Shown piece by piece: positions 9,935 to 19,792 of a stretch of DNA of 64,000 nt. The position numbers and the translations under genes are program-made. Within the stretch, counting starts at the first letter, position 1. Every line of letters begins with the position of its first letter. The notes under the pieces are model-generated. The model had not been told where the DNA came from and searched no databases. It worked only from the letters and a program-made list of their open reading frames with translations. Source of the DNA: Selaginella moellendorffii (Eukaryota; Streptophyta; Lycopodiopsida; Selaginellales; Selaginellaceae); assembly GCF_000143415.4 (NCBI RefSeq), contig NW_003314336.1, positions 903,470 through 967,469 of the forward strand, read 5' to 3'.

Positions 9935-11400
9935 TCACAGGCGGTAACAATTTATAAATTGCACGCCATAGTACGCAAAGTTCAAGCGCGTGCATCCAGG
10001 TTTGACACTGCTATATCCCTGTGAGAAAAAAAAAGTTCTTTCCTCGTTAGAAAAGCTCTTAGGAACGCTTACTAGAAATATTACTTGTTGAAAGGAACTA
10101 TGAACACGAAAACAAAGAACCAGCTTCATGGCTGCATATGCCGCAGGACTGGTGGCCATGAGGTACTCACCCGCTACGGTGTGATGCGCAGGCACGTCTC
10201 TGTACTTAGTAGCCTTGGTAAGCAAGCGAACATGGATGATATTGCTGCGCACCAGCTGCTGGCGCACAACTTTGTTGGCGTGGTTGATCTGCCCACCAAA
10301 AACTTCGGCTACCACCGTCCTGTACGCCGCGGCACCACCACCCTCCACAATCGCCTTGAAGATCCCCGTCAACTCTGCTGGAGTCCATCCTTCCCCAAGC
10401 CCCAAAGTCATCTCCAAGTTCACCCTTGCCACGTCTATGAGATCCTGGGCTTGCGCCACCAGATTGGTAGCGTCCTCACCATTGTCAAGAGAAGCGTTGA
10501 GCGCCAGCGTTTTCAATTGATACGGGCTTCCACCAGCTGCCTCAAAGATGGAAGGCCAGACAGTCGCCTCCCAGTCTTGCGGGAGCTTCAAGCCCAGAGT
10601 TGGTGCGACGTGCTCGGAGAAAAACTGCTTGGCTTCGTCTTCGCAAAACAGGCCGAGTCCTATTGTCTTGAATTTGCCATCCGCGAACTTCCTACGCAGC
10701 CACGAGTCCACGACCGGAAGAACTCGTCCGAGGAAGCCATGACCACATGAGCCCTCCCAGTCTGCTTGGTCATGCCCTCCATGAAACCGAGCAACTCGTC
10801 GAGCTCCTTGTCGTAGACGCCTTCCCACTTGGCGAGCCTGTTAGCCTCGTCGAAGATGATAACCGGCTTGACGGACTTGTATTGAGCTAAAAAGCTCTGG
10901 ATGATCCCTTGGATCGCCACAAGTTTTGCCCCTCGGATACCTTGAATACTTTCCCAGAAAGATTTGATTCCTTGAGCGATCTCCCCAGCTGGAACCCCCA
11001 TCACGCTCGCATTCCCCAGAGACCCGAGTAAATCGCGGACTTGTTTCTGCCAGCCGCCCAATTCTGTCCTCAGCAAAGCGGCCATGGCATCCGGAGACGA
11101 GCAATCGTTGATGCGCATGTTGATGATGACCAACGGAGCCAAAGCGCTCCTGCCCGCGGAACTCTTCCAGAGCTCACGCAGATGCGTCAGTAACAGCGAC
11201 TTTCCCGCATCCTTGGGACCCAGGAGCACATTGATTTGTAAAGGCGCAGCATCCAGGATCCTGACCAACATCTCCAGTTCCTCCTTGCGATCGAAGAAGC
11301 CGTAGGAAGACTGCACCGCACCCGCGGCCCGCCACACTTCGGATGCTTTGACCCAGCTCCACGCTGGTAACGGATTGACAAGCCCCCATCTTGCTCTAGC
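9935..11400 (-). pseudogene. P-loop ATPase (archaeal-type ATPase_2 family), frameshifted
   Basis: Read right to left, the gene encodes a STAND/AAA-type ATPase. It has a lead-in (F-F-D-R-K-E-E-L), Walker A G-P-K-D-A-G-K-S, Walker B V-I-I-F-D-E-A-N, a sensor-like V-V-M-A-S-S-D-E-F-F and a C-terminal helical part (CEDEAKQFFSEHV, GGSPYQLKTLALNA). These match the PF01637 pattern. The frame breaks at about 10690-10700: FFRSW in one frame continues as LRRKFADGKF in another. Removing 8 bp (ACTCGTGG, next to a similar CGTGG) restores one frame, so an 8-bp insertion is the simplest explanation. No in-frame ATG is found upstream; the frame stays open to about 11,430, so the 5' end is also missing or in an unseen exon. 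A decayed inverted relative lies at 12120-12340. Confidence 0.7.
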
Positions 11401-11459
11401 CCTAACCCTTATACATTTCAGTTTATTTAAATGATCCTAGACCCAGTCAATTTCCCTCT

Positions 11460-12080
11460 CCAGGCGCTCCACGAGAGCTCCAACTTCGGTGATCTTACAG
11501 GAACCAGTGGTAGACCACGTAGCTCTCGACGCAGGCCGTGAGCACTTGCACGAGATGGGTGAGCCCTCTTATAATTCACAGGGATTTCAAGAGCAGCAAT
11601 ATCCTCCTCGACAAGTTTAATGCTAAAGTTTCTGACTTTGGCCTCGCAAAGCTGGGCTTGGACAAAGCCGGCCTGGGAACTCAAGGCTACATAGCGCCCG
11701 GGTATGTAAAAAACATTTCTTTGCTTTCTTTTCTCAAAAACCATCACATTTTTCTTCCAGGTATGCATTAACTGCATGGACACTTTGACGACCAAATCGG
11801 ATGTGTATAGCTTTGGAGTGTCTGCTGGAGCTTCTCGTGGGTCGTGTTCCTGTGGACATGACTGCCAAGAGCAGTTCTCGTCTCTCTATCAAGACTTCCT
11901 TCTTTGATCGTGCAAAATACTAATTTTCTGGCTTCTTCCAGGCATTGCCATGGCTCACAGACAGGAACAAGATGGTAGACATCATCGATCTGAGGCTGAA
12001 CGGACAGTTTGCAATGAAAGATTTGATATAGCTATTGCAATCGCTGGTTCCTCTCGTCAAGCACAACTAGCCAATGGGAG
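11460..12080 (+). pseudogene. Receptor-like kinase fragment
   Basis: Part of a plant RLK/Pelle kinase domain is present. The catalytic loop [12 protein letters not shown] and the D-F-G-L-A-K activation start fall in one frame (11574-11660), followed by [10 protein letters not shown]. The preceding Y/H-L-H-E-M-G-E-P is in another frame, so there is a frameshift near 11565. After an intron-like gap (11704-11760) further kinase pieces appear (S-D-V-Y-S-F-G-V, P-W-L-T-D-R-N-K-M-V-D-I-I-D). The N-lobe with its glycine loop is absent. It is a truncated, non-functional copy beside the ATPase pseudogene. Confidence 0.7.
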
Positions 12081-12119
12081 TGTTGAGCAGTCCTAGGTTT
12101 TATCAACATCTCAATGCGA

Positions 12120-12340
12120 GTCCATCAAGCCAATTATCATCACTGACCATGCTCATAAGCTTGCAAAGTGGGAGCCTACGACAAGGAGCTATTTCCTGGA
12201 GGCCATAACCAGCTTCCTCAAATGAGTTCTTCAGTAAGAAGTTTGTGGATGGCAAATATACCTAGCCATTTTAGTGAAGAGGAAGCCAAGCAATTTCTTG
12301 CCTGGGCTTCACACTCTCGTGTGGCTGGGAGGAGAGTGTT
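12120..12340 (+). pseudogene. Decayed inverted fragment of the same ATPase family
   Basis: Pieces in shifting frames match the minus-strand ATPase: K-P-I-I-I-T-D, H-K-L-A-K-W, A-Y-D-K-E-L, K-F-V-D-G-K-Y and E-E-E-A-K-Q-F-L. The order is the same as in the 9935-11400 copy but the strand is opposite. Several stops and frameshifts interrupt it. The two copies flank the kinase fragment in inverted orientation. Confidence 0.6.
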
Positions 12341-12399
12341 TGGCCTTCCATCTTCGAGGCTTATTAATACAGAAATGTTCATCCAAAAACCCTAGTTTG

Positions 12400-15300
12400 G
12401 TTTGATTTGAAATTAACTTAATAGCACTATGCTAATATTAGTATATAGCATTATATTTGTACACTTGGAATTCACATCATCCCCTCCGGAAGGCAGTTAG
12501 GGTTTTTTGGTGGATGGGCCAGGATTTAGAGGAACATTAGGAAGAGGCATTAATGGATTTGTAAGTGATGCTAATTGTTCTTAATCCCTTTGTATGAAGT
12601 ATTTCAATTGTTACACATACACCATTTTTGGAGGATAGGTTTGTTACTATAACACTTAATATGGTCCCTTCCACTAAATAAAAAACCCCTTAGACAAACC
12701 ATGTAACATAAGATTAGGAAAATAGATTAACATTAAGTCATCCATTTTATACTTTACAGATGGATGATAATAGGAGTTGTAGCATTGTTGTTGTCCCACT
12801 TGTATGCAGTTTAAGTGTTTAATAGACTCTACTTGAATAAGTGAAAGAGTATTCGTTAAATATTAATCCCAAGATTTAACATTAGTAACTGGTAATCGTG
12901 GGTAAGTATTGGATTATGACCATATAAAAGTTTATAATATGAAACACCAATAGAACTCTATACCCCTTTCACATATGTATATTAAAGAGATGGCAAAAAA
13001 TAACCATCCTAATCTGAATATTGAGAGTTCACATAGTTTGCAATCATTTCTTTGAAGGTTCAAATAAGTTGTTTAAACTCAACTTTATTGGCAGTAAATC
13101 ATGACCATATAGGAGTTTATATAGTGAAGCATCAACAAAACATTATACCCTTATAATATACACATACCAAAGAGATGGTAAATAATTATCTTAATCTGAA
13201 TACTGAAAGTTTATATACTTCACAATCATCCATGTGAAAAGTTTGAATAAATTATTCCACTAAACCATTTATTTATGAATGATAAGCACTTATGAAAGTG
13301 TGGCATATGCCTAATTAAGAAATTAAAACATGAAATGCCTATGCGAGACCATTATCTGAGAGAATTTTCTCTGGATAGGGATGTTAAAACACCATTCAAT
13401 TAAAAAGTACCTAACAAAAGTCACTAATGCACTAGCAAAAGCACCAACTTCTAGCTAGTGAGTTAAGTAATTAAAAGCACTAATGATATACTCATTGCTA
13501 GCAATTGACCGTGGAAAAGACCTTATCAAATCAAATGCCACTAATTCAAATAAATAGGAAATTGCAATTGACTCTAACTATCCTTTCGCAACACAAAAGG
13601 GAGTATTACAGGCTTGGCACTAAACACAACTACACATATAATAGATAACATCACATTGCATCTTTAGTTATAAAAAGATTTATGTAGTTTCTCAATCATA
13701 TGCTAATGTTCCATATGCCTATTTATGATAAACATAGAGAAAGTGTGGAATAAATATCAAAGGTACCACCAACCATAAATGATCATCAAAATCAATTCTA
13801 ACAAAATAAAGAAGGTCAATATGAAGGCAATATTAAAAATATAAATATTGAAATGGCAAGTCATCAATAAGTAATATAAGATTTTCAAACCCCTCACAAA
13901 GCATATGGATCCATAACTTAACCTTTTGAGCTTTATAAACCTCGTCAAAAGAAGGTAAAATTTACTCCACTTTATAAACATTAAATATCAAGTACAACAA
14001 CTTTTAATGGCATGGAATCCTTATCTAGAAAATCTATAAATATTGAAAAAACAAGCTTGTCAAGAACAAGATAAAATAGTGAGTTTGAGAAAAGCAATTG
14101 TATCAAGTATAGAACTCTATAGGTGATGAATAACCTCGAAATTATATATCTAAAATTTTAAAACCCATTGAATAATATGACTAACCAAGTTCTTCTATTT
14201 CAATAATAAAGTAACTACAGTATGATTACCTTCTAATAATGTCTAAGAACCATACAAAGATACATGAAACTTATCGAAACTACTGCTAAACACTATTTTC
14301 TATTATGAAGTAATTCACCTTTACTGGTTGTAATGTATGATTAATGTATACAATGGGATGTGTTAACTAGGCACACTTATACTTTCTTCCATTAAAACAC
14401 CCTTAAAACTAATATTTGAAGCATTCACATGCAAAATGAAAGGTTGAGTGTAATTATGATACACCAAAACCATAAAAGTTATTAATAACTCTTTTATATC
14501 TGTAAATGTTTGTTCACAGTCTTTAAATCAACTGAAAGATGATATTAACAACTTTGCAATAGTGCAATATACTTAGAAAGATAATCAACAAAACAATTAA
14601 GATATTGCACCTTGCTTATGAAGTGTTACACATCATTTATACACTTTGGAATAAAGAACTTTATAATAGCCACAAGTTTGTTATAATCAACTTACAAACC
14701 CTTATAAAAAATATGATACCCAACATAAGTTGTGTCCTTATACCTAAACACACATTTCAACCGTTTCAATTTTAAACTAACTTTCCACAACTAATTTAAC
14801 ACTTTCTAAACATCACAAATATGCTCCTTTCACATCCCCTTTAAGTGGATCAAGACATTATGAATGAAATTAACAATCATCTCTAGTATATTACAAAGAA
14901 TTTTATTCATCATCCACTTGAAAGTCGCTATAGTATTGTTTAACATAAATAGTATCACCAAGAATTCATACAAACTTAATGATGTATAAAATATAGTCTT
15001 GGGAACATCATTTTTGGCCATCAACACTTGCTAGTATTTAGAAGCAAAATTTAACTTTATGAACCAACAATTCTTCCCTAAACAATTTAAAAGATCAACA
15101 ATATAAGGAAGAGGATACACATCTAAAATAGTCATTTTGTTTAACAGTTAATAATCAATGCAAAAGTAAATACTTTTATCAAATTTTATGACAAGATGAA
15201 ATTCACATATCCAAAGACTTTATAACTTTTGGATAACAACTTTTTCTAACATCTTTTTGATGTTTGTATGTAAAATTTTGATTTCTTTTGGTAACTGGTG

Positions 15301-15640
15301 ACAAACAAAAACTTTGATTGGACAAATATCCCTAGTTAGAATAAAGGTCAAATTCAAAAAGATTAGCATACTCCTTTATAAGCCAGTTAACAATTGCAAC
15401 ATAAAAATTGTCTTAATGGATTTAAAAAGGGAGTAGAAGAGTAAAATGGAAACATAAAACAAAATAATGAAAAAATAAAAGTGATGGAAGCAAAAGTATA
15501 AATAAAGGGATGAAAAGGAACAAAAATAATAAGAATGGAAGACAATATGAAACAAAGGGGAAAATCCTTAAAATCACATTTAACATAATTATGCTACAAC
15601 CAATGTATACCAAATATGAAGTCAAAAAAGCAAACAAACA
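12400..15640 (-). mobile_element. Strongly AT-decayed Ty3/Gypsy retrotransposon
   Basis: The stretch is very AT-rich and has no long frame. On the minus strand it still spells a Ty3/Gypsy pol in order: F-C-I-D-Y-(stop)-L-L-N-K, Y-P-L-P, Y-E-F-L-V, then the altered active site F-I-H-N-V-L, followed by Y-V-G-Y-H-I and further RNase H-side remnants. Substitutions are mostly of the type expected from deamination of methylated cytosine. I could not place LTRs or target-site duplications, so the ends are approximate. Confidence 0.65.
14830..15215 (-). pseudogene. Reverse transcriptase core remnant
   Basis: This is the best preserved part of the decayed element. Aligned by eye to the intact RT at about 54.9-55.3 kb in this window, it keeps C-I-D-Y, L-L-N-K, Y-P-L-P, D-V-P-K-T, Y-E-F-L-V and A-T-F. 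The catalytic Y-I-D-D has become F-I-H-N and two stops interrupt the frame. It is non-functional. Confidence 0.7.
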
Positions 15641-15706
15641 ATGCTCATTTAGGCAAGTTTCATCTAAACAAACAATGTGAATCAGATTTTTATATAAACC
15701 TCCTCA

Positions 15707-15995
15707 ATGCTTTATTTCGTTAAAGTGGGACTTTTCATTATCCCACTTATAGTGTGTGGCCACATGCCATTTTTATAACAACAATAAAAAATTGAAGTTT
15801 TAACTTTATAATTTATAAATTAAAAACTTTTCATATGATTTTTGTGTTATAATATTGTGAAATATAAAAAAATAAATTAAAAAACTGATAGAAATATTAA
15901 TAAATATTAATTAAGTACTAGGAAATAGCATGTGGACATATGTTAATTAATGTCCCACTTTACTGAATAAGTCCCACTTTAACGAAATAAAGCAT
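15707..15995. mobile_element. MITE, 289 bp, with 27-bp terminal inverted repeats
   Basis: The ends are perfect 27-bp inverted repeats containing TTTCGTTAAAGTGGGAC, and the element is flanked by CTCA at 15703-15706 and 15996-15999. Block A carries the empty site at the matching place (AGCTCCTCATTCTTCT near 6387-6402, with a single CTCA), which shows a 4-bp target-site duplication. The interior is AT-rich and non-coding. The same terminal words, with the subterminal TTATTCAGTAAA, occur at 60791, so the MITE looks like a deletion derivative of the transposon there. Confidence 0.85.
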
Positions 15996-17010
15996 CTCAT
16001 TCTTCTAGCTCCACAAAGAATTTTTGGCTTATAGCTCTTTACAGATCCGTGTACCAGAATTGCCCAGCAGGATTCTCACAAACGTCCTTGTCTTCACGAG
16101 TTTCCTGAATGGCCGTGCTCCCCCGCCAGGAACGTTCTTAACGCTCCAGGAATCATCGGACTTGCATTTTGCGGCCACAATCTTCCCATCTGTGGATGGC
16201 CTGGAATCGGAAGTTGTCAAAATAATAGTTTTTGGTCCTGGAAGAAAAAGCATGGAACAGATTTTCGTGAGGAAGTTAAAGAGCTGGTTTCATGTTTCTT
16301 TTCGCTTCTTGATCGAGCTGGGAGTTGGACTGTGTGGAGCTTCCAGAAAAGCGCTGCCAAAACTCCATAAGTTGTCAACGAAGGAGGAAAAGGAAAAGAG
16401 AAAGTAAGTTGTTGTATCAAGAGAGCTAGCTATGGAACTTATAAAACCACCAAAACCCATTCAACAGCACCGGTGTACCTTTCACAAAACTGTGCATTTC
16501 TTCGTCGACCACACTGAAAACAGAGGAAAAGCAAAAGAGAAAACAAGTTGTATCAGTAAAGAGCTATGGCAAAATTCCAGCACAAGAAAGCGGGCAAGGA
16601 ATTACAGATCAAACAAACTTACTTATAAGGGGGCTGAGATCTTCTTGAGGTCCCCTTCTGTTTCTGGCTCTCAACCAGAAGTAAGGAGACTGCAGTTCAA
16701 TCGAGAAACATAGAAGATGTACATAAAACCTTGATCAATGTACCTCGTCATGGCTCGAATCATCGTCAGAGATACTTTCACTATCCCACCATGCTCGTGC
16801 ATTTCTTCCTCGATTGGATCGTCAGGAGCCAGGACTACACAAACCAGAAAATCAAAGGAAAACAGCAGTGTTCACGTAAAGATTGAAATCTGCGAAAGCA
16901 GGAACTCGGGAACTCGTAGACCTTGATCAGTTGATCGCGCCCGAAGGCTTGGCCAAAGCAAATGTGCATAAATGTGAACTTAGTATGGAAAACAAACCGC
17001 TACTCGCAGA

Positions 17011-17381
17011 CTAGCAAAAGGTGGCATCTCTGAGGTGCATGGGGAACTTGCGATCGCTCATGTGAACCTCCCTTCGCGGCCATCCAGAACGAGAAGATCA
17101 GAGGCAGTGGAAAATTCCCGGATCGACGAGCTTGTAGGACGCGAAAATGCCGCAATAGACGTGAATCCCGCACACACTGCGCTTGCCCTCGTTCATGATC
17201 ACCACTTCGAACTCGACCATGCCCATGGGCCGGTCTACACAAATGGAAGAAGTGAGGAAGAAACGAAAGAAAAGGATCCAAAACAAATGGAACTTACCTG
17301 AATCGCTGGAAGCTGGAATACGGAGATCAAGAGATACAGCATGAACAGCTTGTGCGATGCTTCCTGTAGGATCATCCTCAT
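17011..17381 (-). pseudogene. TPD1-like copy 2, broken
   Basis: The exon positions correspond to copy 1: 17381-17298 and 17234-17011. Exon 1 is one base shorter (84 versus 85), which shifts the frame in the signal peptide. Exon 2 is 63 bp shorter in several small deletions, with a stop right after the I-F-H-C-L segment, so the G-D-C-L-V-L-D-G-G core is destroyed. V-V-I-M-N-E-G and S-V-C-G-I-H-V remain readable, and copy 1's Cys-to-Gly change is shared. That change therefore predates the duplication. Confidence 0.85.
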
Positions 17382-18171
17382 TGGCGGGATGGATCAAGCA
17401 AGAAAGAAGAAGAAGCTACTCTCTCTTATGGTGAAACACGAGTATTTATCCTAAGGCTGCGTCGCCCCGTAATCTGGGATACGTACGTGAAACACCGGTT
17501 TTTGGAATGGATAAGCTTATGCGAATTAAATCTCCTCTGCGAGGTTGTGCCACCTTCCACGTATAATCGTAAAATCCGCTCGGGTTTGACCGAAATGGCT
17601 TCCCAACAGATATATTTTCTTTGCGATTAAAGAAAGGATGGCACTTCTTTGCAGGCTCCTGTGAGACCAGGAAATTGCTAAAATTATGATAAGAAATGCA
17701 CAAGTTTGGATGTTCGCACCAGAAAGCTTCCTTCCTTCAGTCCCAAAAGACCTGGAAAAAAAAAAAAACGGATGTTTGACCAAATAGACGAGATACAAAC
17801 TCCAGGGAAGTGCCTAATCTCAACAAACATCCAATTTCCGGCCTTCGAGCGTAATGTTTGTCTGTATTTCTGAAACTTAACGACAGACATTAGCATGCTT
17901 GACGGCAACAAGAGGCTTTTCGCTCGGTCGTCTTCGAAAAAAGTTAAACTTTTGAGACTAACGAGCAAGAAAAGTGAAGCTTACCAACTGGATGAACTGT
18001 TAGAGATGGTTTGACTGAAACAGCAGTGTGTTTGCTCATAAAGACAATCTCCGCCGTCACACGCTCGCCACTGTGTGACTTTCAAAGATGGTCGAGATTG
18101 TCAGTCAATTGGAGGAGTCTCACATTTTCCAAACCCAATTTTCAAAAAACATTCGCGCTCTTCATTTCTCA

Positions 18172-18285
18172 GTGAGGGAAGAAAAGGATCCCAAACAAAT
18201 GGAAACACCTTCGCTTGAAGTTGGAAGAACGCAATTCAAGAGATAAAGCATTAACAACTTGAGCGGTGCTTCCACTTCATCTTCT
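18172..18285 (-). pseudogene. TPD1-like exon 1/intron remnant (fourth copy)
   Basis: The stretch resembles copy 1 from the intron (AAAGGATCC-AAACAAATGG words) through exon 1 (GAAGTTGGAAGAACG, AAGAGATA-AGCATTAACA), with many small changes and no open frame. It lies just upstream of the next + strand gene and may overlap its promoter. Confidence 0.55.
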
Positions 18286-18321
18286 TCTTCATAAGAACTA
18301 TGGTGTTAGGGTTTTAAGTAA

Positions 18322-19709
18322 ATGGCCCAGGTATCCCTTGGAGCGATGGAGCGCGCTCGTTCCACACTGGAAGATTTTGTAAGTGCACAGCTTGAATCCT
18401 ATGAGCAAACGCTGGAATCTTGTCTCTTACAGTGCAGATCTTATTTCATGTTCCATGGATTGGACGAGCGCCATGTTTTCAAGCACTTGCCAATTCTTAT
18501 GTTTGTCGAGGCTTTTATTTACCAGGTATTTTAGTTCTTTCCTCGTCTTCTTGTGAATCTCCTTGCTCTGGTTCTAAGATCTATCTATTGCAGCTGGACG
18601 ATCAGAATGAGAATGCGATCCAATGTGAGTAACACAGTTTTAGCTTCCTCTTCTTTTTCCTAAGCAAGTTCTCAGTATCAGGTAGTGGTGCTTTAGGAGC
18701 TGATCCTTTCCTGGCATTGCGACAAGTTCTCATGAACAAAAATCTTCTTACTGAGAGGTTTGTACGAAGGAAAAACAGATGCAAGATTTGTAGCGTTCTT
18801 CTTTTTTCTTTCCTTTTCTAGGATTGAGAAGGAGTTGGAAGATGGAGTTGAGTACTGGCTGTTGGAGCGCACTCTTTGCAAGGCGCTCTCTTCGAGCTCT
18901 TCTTCTGAAGTTGTTTGCGTTGGTTTTTCGTGGATATTGTTGCTACTGACACGGCAGCCTCTCCCAGATTTCAGCTTCAGATGTTTTGCGAGCTGTGCGC
19001 CTCAAGTCTTTCGACTATCGCGTTTTGAATCTTTTGCTCTACCGGCTAAGAGACGAAGAGGTAAGATAGTCGACTTCCTTCGTCTTCACTAGATAGCCTT
19101 TTCTCCTCTTCAGGTAAACGAAGTCCATTTCAACTTTCTGAAAACATCGGAATTGCTTGTGGAAATTTCAGACGACCTGTATGTAAGCTTGCTCTGGATA
19201 TTAAGTTCGCTTGGCCTCACTGTGTTTGTTTGCTGGACGAACAGATACGACTACGAGGTAAAAAGTGTGCTTTTAGAAGACTTAGTTTGAACACAGCATT
19301 TCTCAGGAAGACGTTGTTGACAACAGCTTCAACATTCTGCGAATGTTTGTCAGCTTGTATGGTGCAAAGACAGCTCCAGCAAAGCTTGTGAGATTTTCCT
19401 TTTATCATTCTTTTTTAAAGATTTTCTAACTTGTATCCGCCAGGCAAGTTTGATATCTGAGATCGAGCGAGAGTACGAGAATCTGGTGAAGCAGCTTGAA
19501 CCAGGGCTGGCGGCTCGCTACCAGAAGCGCTGCGAAGAAGCGGTAAAAGAAGGTGACACAGAATTCTTTTGCTCTAGCGTAGTTTTGACTCTTTTTTTTT
19601 CAAAGGTGGAAGCAACTCGAAACACCTTCTTGGATGCTGGACAATTCCTCATATTATTCAAGACGAGGCCGCATACAGATCGAGTGTCAATCGGGAAGCT
19701 ATCGAGTAA
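18322..19709 (+). CDS. Conserved plant protein of unknown function
   Basis: Eleven exons join in frame to 270 residues: 18322-18378, 18433-18525, 18594-18624, 18682-18757, 18822-18912, 18968-19060, 19114-19178, 19245-19257, 19307-19387, 19444-19552, 19606-19709. One exon is only 13 nt long; using it gives the smooth reading D-D-L-Y-D-Y-E-E-D-V. The protein is all-helical in appearance, with no signal peptide or membrane segment. Landmarks are Y-F-M-F-H-G-L, F-V-E-A-F-I-Y-Q-L-D, S-D-D-L-Y-D-Y-E-E-D-V, N-I-L-R-M-F-V and Y-Q-K-R-C-E-E-A. The DDxxD-like motif in a helical protein hints at an isoprenoid-synthase-like fold, but I cannot assign a family. An alternative last intron (19706-19774) would replace the final residues and end at TGA 19783-19785. 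Confidence 0.75.
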
Positions 19710-19792
19710 CTCTTTTACTTGAATGCCACCCTTGTTTTAAGTCTTTCTCTCCTTATTTTTGTTCTGCGAATCAGGGCATTTGAATGAAAAGA

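Larger units (their letters stand above)
15630..17960. repeat. Segmental duplication, block B
   Basis: Direct-orientation partner of block A (6308-8960). It contains a MITE insertion (15707-15995), a locally inverted segment (about 16030-16230 relative to 6455-6640), a single set of the exon-like modules and the broken TPD1-like copy 2. The shared sequence extends through the TPD1-like promoter region to about 17960. Confidence 0.85.

Noticed and set aside
18379-18432. Reading through 18379-18432 as coding in the unknown gene
   Set aside because: The frame is open, but the segment has a strong GTAAGT donor, a CTTACAG acceptor and the typical 54-nt intron length; removing it keeps the frame.
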